A stretch of 7,353 nucleotides of DNA, from positions 1 through 7,353 of the forward strand of contig JAEWAH010000198.1 of NCBI GenBank assembly GCA_023391725.1, read 5' to 3'. The notes beneath the pieces are model-generated. The model was not told where the DNA came from, did not search any database, and was given only the letters and a program-made list of their open reading frames with translations. This DNA is from Bacillota bacterium. GTDB lineage: Bacteria; Bacillota; Clostridia; Christensenellales; Aristaeellaceae. This document shows positions 1-4,637 of the stretch, piece after piece. A program made the position numbers and the translations under genes. Each line of letters begins with the position of its first letter. The first letter of the stretch is position 1.

Positions 1-318
1 GGTATAGATCTTCTTGTCCCCAGGCTTGGGGGTAGGCGTAGGGGTGAACATCATATCATTTGTATCCACGGTGACACCGAAGATGTTTTCCATGCCGGTG
101 AACACCTGGCCCCGAACCACATTTTCATACTCAGGCAGGAAAAGTGGGGCCCGAACCCCCTCCCACAGCGTCATTTGGTCCACAGGCTTGGGGGTTTCGC
201 CCAGCTTGAAGATGTACCCCCGGCTGATGTAGTAATCGTCCGTGTACCCGCCGTAGGGAAGGAAGAGTAATGCGAAAGACACGGCGCACAGGAAAAAGGC
301 GATGAGGCGCTTGAACAA
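1..318 (-). CDS. Membrane-anchored protein, third gene of the importer operon (partial, C-terminus outside window)
   Basis: Not recognised with certainty. Translation begins at a TTG codon (316-318) preceded by a GGAGG core seven bases upstream, and the frame stays open for 106 codons to the window edge. The start region reads M-FKRLIAFFLCAVSFALLFLP: one hydrophobic helix (residues 3-21) acting as a signal anchor or uncleaved signal peptide, then a polar, aromatic-rich stretch likely outside the membrane (residues 22-90), then a threonine/proline linker (TPTPTPKPGDKK, 92-103) of the sort that separates extracytoplasmic domains. Only 15 bases separate it from the permease stop codon, so the two are almost surely co-transcribed. 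In LplB-type operons this slot usually holds the second (YtcP/MalG-type) permease, whose N-terminus normally enters the first helix without a long external segment. It could be a second permease with an N-terminal extension, matching its neighbour, or a separate anchored accessory protein. The visible part does not decide. Confidence 0.75.
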   Translation of the reverse strand, partial: MFKRLIAFFLCAVSFALLFLPYGGYTDDYYISRGYIFKLGETPKPVDQMTLWEGVRAPLFLPEYENVVRGQVFTGMENIFGVTVDTNDMMFTPTPTPKPGDKKIYT

Positions 319-325
319 TCCGCTC

Positions 326-330
326 CCTCC
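326..330 (-). promoter_or_regulatory. Ribosome binding site that supports the TTG start at 318
   Basis: On the minus strand the 15-base gap after the permease stop reads AAGGGAGGGAGCGGA, then TTG. The GGAGG core lies 7 bases before the TTG. This spacing, and the hydrophobic helix that begins at once after it, are the reasons for choosing a non-ATG start. Confidence 0.7.
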
Positions 331-333
331 CTT

Positions 334-1863
334 CTAAAACAGGCGTTCCCCGTCGATGGCAGCGGAGACGCGGTTGGCGGAAAACACCAGGATGAAGGCT
401 ACCAGGGAGTTCATGATCCCGGCAGCGGTGCCCTGGGGAATGCTCTTTTTCAGGTCGCTGCCCTTCACATCGCCCCAGACCAGGTTGTAAATGAAGGTAT
501 CCAGCGTTTCGGAAAAATCGATGGTCACGGTGCGCTGCAAAAGCAATATCTGCTCAAACCCCGCCGAGAGCAGCGAGCCCAATGACAGGATCATCAAAAT
601 CTTGATCGGGGGCATGATGGAGGGGATGGAAATGCTTACGATGCGGCGAAAGCGCCCGGCGCCCTCGATGGCGGCAGCCTCATAAAGCCCGTGATCCACG
701 CCGGTAAGCGCTGCCAGGTAGATGATGGCGCCCCAGCCTATCTCCTTCCACAGTTCGGACAGTGCGACAATAAAATAGAAAGTTGGGTTGTTTTCCAGCA
801 GTACGGATTTGTTGCTCCCGCCGCGCAATGCCATGAGGAATTTCCCCAAGATGCCTTCAGACGGGGAGAGGATGTTGATCACCAGCGTGGCTGCCACCAC
901 CCAGGAAACGAAGTGGGGCAGGTAGCTGATGGTTTGCACCCCGCGCTTGAACCACTTGATCCGCACTTCGTTGAGGATCAGCGCCAGGAGGATGGTGGAG
1001 CAGTACCCGAATACCAGCTTTAGGGAAGAGATGGCCAGGGTGTTGCGCACGGCATTGAAAAACGCCGGGCGGGAGATCACGTTTTCAAAGTTGTTCATGC
1101 CTTGGAAGGCAGAAAGGTTCAGCCCAAAGGTGGTGGGGTCGGCCTGGAAAAAGGCGTAGGTCCAGCCCCAGAGGGGGTAATAGTTGTTCACCAGGATAAA
1201 GAGCACAAAGGGGACAGACAGCACCATCAGTTGATGCTGGCGCCGGAGCTTCTTGAAAAATCTGCCCTTTTTGAGGAGTGTTTTCGTTTCGCTCAAGCGC
1301 TTTTTGCGGCTTAAAATCGCGTCCGCAAGGCAAAGCCCGGCGGTGACCAGGGAAAAGCCCATGGCCACATATACGCCGCAGCGGATGTGGTTGTACAAAA
1401 ACCCATAGCGGGTAATATCCACCGTATAGCCGTACTGCTGCAGGATGAAGAACAGCACAAAGAGAGCGGAAAGAAAGCTCAAGAGGAAGGAGAGCATCGC
1501 CCGCAGCCGGGGAAGCAAAAGCAGTACCGCGCCCAGAATGAGGCAGGCGAGGCTGAAACACAGGTAAAAGTTGAAATGGATGTATGTCCCTAACTGTACG
1601 GATACCTCCAGCGCCTTTACAAAGCTCTTGCGGGAGGTGCTGGAAAGGCCGCTTAAGTCCTGCGAAAGGGCAACGGAAAATCCGCTCTGGCCGATGACGG
1701 GGCGGCCGTAGGGGGCCTCCTCCATGACCAGGGGGGAAATGTAGTTTTGATCGACTTTCGCCAGGGCGGGAGGCACTGCCGTCATGTCCGCAAAGGGCAG
1801 GGCAAAACTGCATATAGCAAGGATGAATAAGGCCAAAGCAATGATGCGGCGGGTGCTAGGCAT
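334..1863 (-). CDS. LplB-like (CUT1) sugar ABC transporter permease with N-terminal four-helix extension
   Basis: Inner-membrane channel subunit of a carbohydrate importer. Residues from about 205 to 509 match the LplB/YteP permease pattern: a first helix with NNYYPLWGW (226-234), NTLAISSLKLVFGY (274-287), LALILNEV (293-300), QTISYLPHFVSWVVAATLV (310-328), and a full EAA loop for docking the ATPase (E395-A-A, G401-A-G, I412-P414). The C-terminus ERLF is also typical. LplB proteins are usually about 300 residues; this one is 509. The extra N-terminal ~200 residues contain a signal-anchor helix (5-25), an external loop (about 28-93), three more helices (about 97-118, 123-144, 160-184) and a basic cytoplasmic linker (186-210). 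The ATG start has GGAGGTGA just upstream (GGAGG core 1870-1874, 6-base spacing). The extension is in frame with no internal break, so it is not a read-through of a neighbouring gene. Its role is unknown. Substrate unknown; the ATPase is not encoded here. Confidence 0.9.
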   Translation of the reverse strand: MPSTRRIIALALFILAICSFALPFADMTAVPPALAKVDQNYISPLVMEEAPYGRPVIGQSGFSVALSQDLSGLSSTSRKSFVKALEVSVQLGTYIHFNFYLCFSLACLILGAVLLLLPRLRAMLSFLLSFLSALFVLFFILQQYGYTVDITRYGFLYNHIRCGVYVAMGFSLVTAGLCLADAILSRKKRLSETKTLLKKGRFFKKLRRQHQLMVLSVPFVLFILVNNYYPLWGWTYAFFQADPTTFGLNLSAFQGMNNFENVISRPAFFNAVRNTLAISSLKLVFGYCSTILLALILNEVRIKWFKRGVQTISYLPHFVSWVVAATLVINILSPSEGILGKFLMALRGGSNKSVLLENNPTFYFIVALSELWKEIGWGAIIYLAALTGVDHGLYEAAAIEGAGRFRRIVSISIPSIMPPIKILMILSLGSLLSAGFEQILLLQRTVTIDFSETLDTFIYNLVWGDVKGSDLKKSIPQGTAAGIMNSLVAFILVFSANRVSAAIDGERLF

Positions 1864-1900
1864 AGGTCACCTCCAATTTTCAGGAAGGTGGGGGGCTTTA

Positions 1901-2009
1901 TTCCCCTCCCGGGGAGGGTTGGACCCGAAGGGGACGGGGTGGTTGACTGCAAAGCGCAGCGTTTATCAACCACCCCGGCGCTGCGCGCCACCCCTCCACG
2001 GGAGGGGAA
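1901..2009. repeat. 109-bp nested palindromic repeat element
   Basis: The ends, 1901-1922 and 1988-2009, are inverted repeats matching at 20 of 22 positions (TTCCCCTCCCG at the left end). Inside is a second, perfect 12-bp inverted repeat: CGGGGTGGTTGA (1935-1946) with TCAACCACCCCG (1966-1977). Its loop contains a further CTGC/GCAG pair (1947-1950 with 1956-1959). Single-stranded, the element would fold as one long GC-rich stem with side features. It carries no coding sequence. The style matches GC-rich dispersed intergenic repeats common in gut Firmicutes genomes, but this is from memory; copy number cannot be judged from one window. There is no U-run on either side, so it is a poor intrinsic terminator, though it could block 3' exonucleases or dampen downstream expression. 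Confidence 0.8.
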
Positions 2010-2046
2010 TCGGGGGAAAGGCACGCGATGCGCTCACAGCCAACTT

Positions 2047-2301
2047 GAAAGCCTTCCCCTTGAGGGGAAGGTGGCGCGCCAGCGCCGGAAGAGGTGTCGG
2101 CACACGCCAACTCTGGAAATGATGTTCTTCTCTCCGCGCAGAACACCTCTTCAGTCGCCTGCGGGCGACAGCTTGCCACTCGGCTTGCTCAATCGTCGCG
2201 CTGCCGCGCTGCGCTTGCATCGCTCGTTTCGCAAGCTTCCTCCGCCTCGCTTCATCCGCCGCAGTCGGCGCGAGGCTTCAGAACTCAAGGGGAAGCCTTT
2301 T
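2047..2301. repeat. ~255-bp MITE-like inverted-repeat element with internal hairpins
   Basis: The ends, 2047-2064 and 2284-2301, are inverted repeats matching at 16 of 18 positions (core CTTCCCCTTGAG / CTCAAGGGGAAG). A second, perfect 10-bp inverted pair lies inside: GAAGAGGTGT (2088-2097) with ACACCTCTTC (2143-2152). Local hairpins are CCTTCCCC-TTGA-GGGGAAGG (2052-2071), GGCGC-GCCA-GCGCC (2073-2086), GTCGCC-TGCG-GGCGAC (2154-2169), GCTTGC/GCAAGC (2213-2236) and GCCTCGC/GCGAGGC (2244-2276). There is no transposase. It may be one non-autonomous element or two hairpin repeats head to head; the stretch of about 110 bases between 2172 and 2283 looks like an insert within the right-hand copy. Target-site duplication was not evident. 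Confidence 0.65.
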
Positions 2302-2317
2302 GGGGGGAGCGCGGCGC

Positions 2318-2351
2318 GCCGGGGTCGTCGCGCCCTACAGGCAACCCCGGC
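2318..2351. repeat. GC-rich hairpin repeat next to the binding-protein stop
   Basis: GCCGGGGT (2318-2325) pairs perfectly with ACCCCGGC (2344-2351) around an 18-base loop that contains CGTCGCGCCCTACAGG. It is about 40 bases downstream of the binding-protein stop (2391) as transcribed. It is followed by GC-rich sequence and not by a U-run, so a terminator role is doubtful. It could protect the 3' end of the abundant binding-protein message. I suspect a dispersed repeat but cannot prove it here. Confidence 0.5.
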
Positions 2352-2390
2352 CATCGCCCGCACCCCAAGAACTAAGCATACAATGAACCC

Positions 2391-4115
2391 TTACTTGCTG
2401 TAGTCCACGCCCGTGCTGATCAGCACCCTGGCGCGGCACTGCGCAGTGTAGTAATCCTCCAGCAGCTCATAGTCGATGGCTTCATAGGCATCCTTGAACT
2501 CTTTGTAGATGCTCTCGAACTCCTCGTCGCTTTCGGCCATGATCATCTTGAACCAGTAGCTGTTGGGCTTCAGGTCGTTCTGCTGCTGCTTGATGGCCTT
2601 GAGCGCCTCATCCGTAGGTTCGGGGATATCCCAGCCGTAGCCGTAGGGGCTCAAATACACATCGCCCACAAAAGGCGCCTGGGTGAAGGACGAAACGCCC
2701 AGCTCCTCGGCAATGGCCTTATACTCGGGGCTTACCGCATCAGCCATGGCGATGTCAGTATAGCTAAAGGTGCAGGGGCCGGAGCCGTCGGAATACCATT
2801 GGGAGGCAGAGGGCAGGCGCGGGAAGCTTTGGAAGAAGCCCTGCCAGATGCCTGTCTTGGCGGTAAAATCGTCGGCGTTAACGTAGGTCACGCCATTGGC
2901 AGCAAGCGCGCCGCCCTTTTGCCTGGCGGTGTACTGCTCATCGGTATAGGTGATCTTGCCGTCCACCAGATTGTAATGGACGCCTTCGATGCCGTAGTTC
3001 CACAGCTTCATGACTTCCTCTTTACACAGGTCATCAATGAACTGCACGGCACGGTCGATATCCTTGCAGGCGGTGGTGATGCACAGGCCCTTCATGGTGC
3101 CGGTCACGGCAAGCCCAGCATAGGTGTTGGGATAGCCTTCGTTCACCAGGGGCATAGGGATGGGCAGCTGATCGTACTTTTGGTTGGTGGTGAGGTTTTG
3201 CATCTCGTTCCACTGCACGCGCCAGAGCTCGTCATAGTAGCCCACCAGTGTGCCGGAGGACTTTTTGGCGATGTAGTCATCGTCGCTCTGGGAGAAGCTT
3301 TCCGGGTCGATGATGCCTTCCCGGTAGTACTTGTTGAGCAGCTTCGCCCACTCGTAGCGCATAGGCATCATTTCCCGATCATGGGCCTTATAGCCATCCT
3401 CGGGATCGAAGTAGTAGCCGCCAGTGTTGTGCATGCCCACCAGCCGATCGCCGGCCTGCATGACCCAGGCAAAATCGGAGAAGGGATTGAGTGAGAAGCC
3501 GATGTAGGGCGTGCCGTCGGCGGTCATGGGATGGGCAGCCAGGAAGGCCTTGATAGCCTCGAAGTATTCGGTGGCGTTAGTGATAATCTTGTTGCCACTT
3601 AATTTGACGGCTTCGCGGCTGAGCCAGAAGGCGGCGTTGGGATAGCCCACCGCGGGGGAGGCCACAAAGGGCGAATAGCCGCCGTACAGCGTTCCGTCGT
3701 CGTTATACTGCATGGCCAGCGTGTCGCCGTAGAGCTTGACAAGGTTGGGCATCTTGCCGGCCTTCACATACGGGGCCAAATCCACCAGCACCCCGGCGTC
3801 CTTGTACACGTTGTAGGCGTCGTGGGCGTTGATCAGGTCGGGCAGGCTGTTGCTGGCGATCTTCAGCGTCGCTTCGGACTTTTCATCTGTGCCGACAATG
3901 TATTCCACCTGGAGCGTTACATCGCCCACGATCTTTTGGATCTCGGGCCAGATCTCGGTATCCCCGGGCTGCACGCGGTTGGTCAAGGAGTTGGAGTCGC
4001 CATGGAACACTGTGAAGGTGATGGGGGTGCGCGCTTCCTCGGCCCAACCCGCGGGTATGGCCGCCAAGGTCAGCAGCATCGTCAGCGAAATGACCATTGC
4101 CAGAAGCTTTTTCAT
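2391..4115 (-). CDS. Extracellular solute-binding protein of the CUT1 sugar importer (LplA-like family 1)
   Basis: Captures a substrate, probably an oligosaccharide, outside the membrane and delivers it to the permease encoded next. It is 574 residues long, within the usual 500-580 for the LplA/YtcQ group. A signal peptide spans residues 1-25 (MKKLL, hydrophobic core, then AGWA before EEA), with no cysteine at the cleavage site. Family hallmarks: SNSLPDLI (88-95), YNDDGTLYGGY (137-147), WLSREAVKLSG (164-174), YYREGIIDPESFSQ (263-276) and YGIEGVHYNLVDGKI (374-388). The many exposed Trp/Tyr residues (around 371-373, 424, 440-441, 488-495) fit sugar stacking. The start has AGGAGG (4123-4128) 7 bases upstream of ATG. 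It is the first gene of the operon, read from the promoter at 4275-4303. The exact sugar cannot be inferred because no glycoside hydrolase is in view. Confidence 0.92.
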   Translation of the reverse strand: MKKLLAMVISLTMLLTLAAIPAGWAEEARTPITFTVFHGDSNSLTNRVQPGDTEIWPEIQKIVGDVTLQVEYIVGTDEKSEATLKIASNSLPDLINAHDAYNVYKDAGVLVDLAPYVKAGKMPNLVKLYGDTLAMQYNDDGTLYGGYSPFVASPAVGYPNAAFWLSREAVKLSGNKIITNATEYFEAIKAFLAAHPMTADGTPYIGFSLNPFSDFAWVMQAGDRLVGMHNTGGYYFDPEDGYKAHDREMMPMRYEWAKLLNKYYREGIIDPESFSQSDDDYIAKKSSGTLVGYYDELWRVQWNEMQNLTTNQKYDQLPIPMPLVNEGYPNTYAGLAVTGTMKGLCITTACKDIDRAVQFIDDLCKEEVMKLWNYGIEGVHYNLVDGKITYTDEQYTARQKGGALAANGVTYVNADDFTAKTGIWQGFFQSFPRLPSASQWYSDGSGPCTFSYTDIAMADAVSPEYKAIAEELGVSSFTQAPFVGDVYLSPYGYGWDIPEPTDEALKAIKQQQNDLKPNSYWFKMIMAESDEEFESIYKEFKDAYEAIDYELLEDYYTAQCRARVLISTGVDYSK

Positions 4116-4163
4116 GGACTTTCCTCCTTTTATTTGATGCTTCCAGAAATGAAACGCCCCGCA

Positions 4164-4186
4164 GCCCCGCCCGACTGGGCTGGGGC
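4164..4186 (-). other. GC-rich hairpin in the binding-protein mRNA leader
   Basis: GCCCCGCCC (4164-4172) pairs with GGGC-T-GGGGC (4177-4186) around the tetraloop GACT, leaving one bulged T at 4181. Because the arms are complementary it also forms in the minus-strand transcript, about 35 bases upstream of the ribosome binding site. It has no U-run. It may be a stabilising 5' structure or part of a regulatory leader; I do not recognise a riboswitch class. Confidence 0.5.
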
Positions 4187-4195
4187 ATCGGCCGC

Positions 4196-4257
4196 AAAGC
4201 GCCTCCCTTTCCGCAGCAACAATTCCATACGCTATGCCGTGTCCGTATATGCGCTTT
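4196..4257 (-). other. Possible closing stem in the 5' leader
   Basis: AAAGCGC (4196-4202) and GCGCTTT (4251-4257) form a perfect 7-bp inverted repeat. Between them ATACG (4227-4231) can pair with CGTAT (4244-4248). If transcription starts near 4268, the closing stem would form about 10 bases from the 5' end of the RNA. This could be a simple protective structure. A 7-bp match by itself can occur by chance in a region this size. Confidence 0.3.
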
Positions 4258-4274
4258 TCTCATTAATTAGCTAA

Positions 4275-4303
4275 AAGATATCACGCCGTTACTTTGCAGT
4301 CAA
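4275..4303 (-). promoter_or_regulatory. SigA-type promoter of the importer operon
   Basis: On the minus strand TTGACT (-35, 4298-4303, five of six consensus bases) is followed by exactly 17 bases and TATCTT (-10, 4275-4280, four of six). A TG one base before the -10 box (TGATATCTT) makes it an extended -10. The predicted transcription start is near 4268, leaving a leader of about 150 bases before the ATG at 4115. It sits in the AT-rich block where a promoter is expected and is the best match I found upstream of the binding protein. Confidence 0.65.
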
Positions 4304-4352
4304 GCATCTATTTCCCATGTATCGAAAATTTTATGGCTCTGTAACGGAATTT

Positions 4353-4365
4353 CATATACTATATG
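4353..4365. promoter_or_regulatory. 13-bp palindrome CATATA-C-TATATG
   Basis: A perfect palindrome with one central base, in the middle of the divergent region and about 50 bases upstream of the minus-strand -35 box. It contains TATACT on the plus strand, five of six bases of a -10 box, but no acceptable -35 at 16-18 bases. It may be an activator or repressor site, or merely AT-rich sequence. Confidence 0.3.
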
Positions 4366-4547
4366 GTTTCTTAGTTACCATAACGTTCATTGCTTGTCCG
4401 CTTTCTCTGTCCCCTTTGCCCTTGCACTACTCATTTTTCGACATTTTGTTATTTTCGTTTAGCTAACAAGTTTTTCTTCCTGTTCGGACTGCCTTCTTTC
4501 CGGCGATGCGAACGCTAAACGTACAAAAAATGTCATACGTAAAAAAA

Positions 4548-4577
4548 TTAGCAGTCATAGCCAAAATGGTGGATACT
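4548..4577 (+). promoter_or_regulatory. Weak candidate promoter for the plus-strand ABC operon
   Basis: TTAGCA (4548-4553, four of six) and GATACT (4572-4577, four of six) with an 18-base spacer. It would start transcription near 4584, about 54 bases before the TTG. This is the best plus-strand pair I found by eye close to the gene, but it is not convincing; other AT-rich positions between 4430 and 4560 are possible. Confidence 0.25.
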
Positions 4578-4623
4578 TTTGCCACCCCCATATCGTTTAC
4601 TGAAAAGAGCCATTCACGTACAA

Positions 4624-4629
4624 AGGAGG
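4624..4629 (+). promoter_or_regulatory. Strong ribosome binding site supporting a TTG start
   Basis: AAAGGAGGGG with the AGGAGG core at 4624-4629 lies 8 bases before TTG at 4638-4640. The codons that follow at once encode a textbook signal peptide (HKK, then a hydrophobic run), so the TTG is the start. Confidence 0.8.
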
Positions 4630-4637
4630 GGTAGGGA

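Larger units (their letters stand above)
1864..2390. other. Gene-free 527-bp gap filled with palindromic repeats
   Basis: No credible gene lies between the permease start and the binding-protein stop. Frames open here are GC-rich shadows that run through the inverted repeats, have no good ribosome binding site and resemble no family I know. The gap contains at least three separate hairpin-forming blocks (1901-2009, 2047-2301 and 2318-2351), annotated individually. No clear promoter or hairpin followed by a U-run was seen on the minus strand, so the importer genes are probably still linked by read-through transcription, with the structured RNA lying between them. Confidence 0.7.
4267..4466. 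promoter_or_regulatory. Pair of TTAGCTAA palindromes, candidate operators
   Basis: The 8-bp palindrome TTAGCTAA occurs at 4267-4274 and again at 4459-4466. Taken with its flank, TTAGCTAAAAGA (4267-4278) and the inverted copy TTAGCTAAACGA (complement of 4455-4466) agree at 11 of 12 positions. The first copy covers the end of the minus-strand -10 box and the predicted start site, a classic position for a repressor. Centre-to-centre distance is 192 bp. A related GCTAAACG occurs at 4514-4521, in inverse orientation to CGTTTAGC at 4456-4463. Short sites in AT-rich DNA may recur by chance, so this remains a candidate. Confidence 0.35.

Noticed and set aside
1085..1813. Long open frame (242 codons) on the minus strand inside the permease gene
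   Set aside because: It is a shifted frame of a GC-rich real gene; its protein is rich in Pro, Arg, His and Gly with no helices or known motifs, while the permease frame shows clear family motifs.
2274..2301. GGCTTC/GAAGCC hairpin followed by TTTT, resembling a plus-strand terminator
   Set aside because: No plus-strand gene lies upstream, the loop is 12 bases and the T-run is only four bases followed by six G; it is better explained as the end of the repeat element.
1901..2351. CRISPR array or CRISPR-like repeats
   Set aside because: The repeats are inverted and nested, not direct and evenly spaced, and no cas gene is present.
1888..2403. Overlapping open frames of 70-171 codons across the repeat-filled gap
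   Set aside because: They translate palindromic GC-rich DNA on both strands and give low-complexity Arg/Pro/Ala proteins without convincing ribosome binding sites.
2799..3494. 231-codon open frame on the plus strand opposite the binding-protein gene
   Set aside because: It is the complement of a well-supported gene, with no ribosome binding site noticed and a composition (Val, His, Gly rich) typical of an antisense shadow.
3883..4263. Possible leader peptide starting at the ATG complementary to 4261-4263
   Set aside because: The frame runs out of phase into the binding-protein gene, has no Shine-Dalgarno sequence, and would lie only about 5 bases from the predicted transcript start.
4275..4620. 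CcpA catabolite-repression (cre) site near the importer promoter
   Set aside because: I looked for the TGWAANCGNTNWCA pattern on both strands and found only partial resemblance, so no site is annotated.
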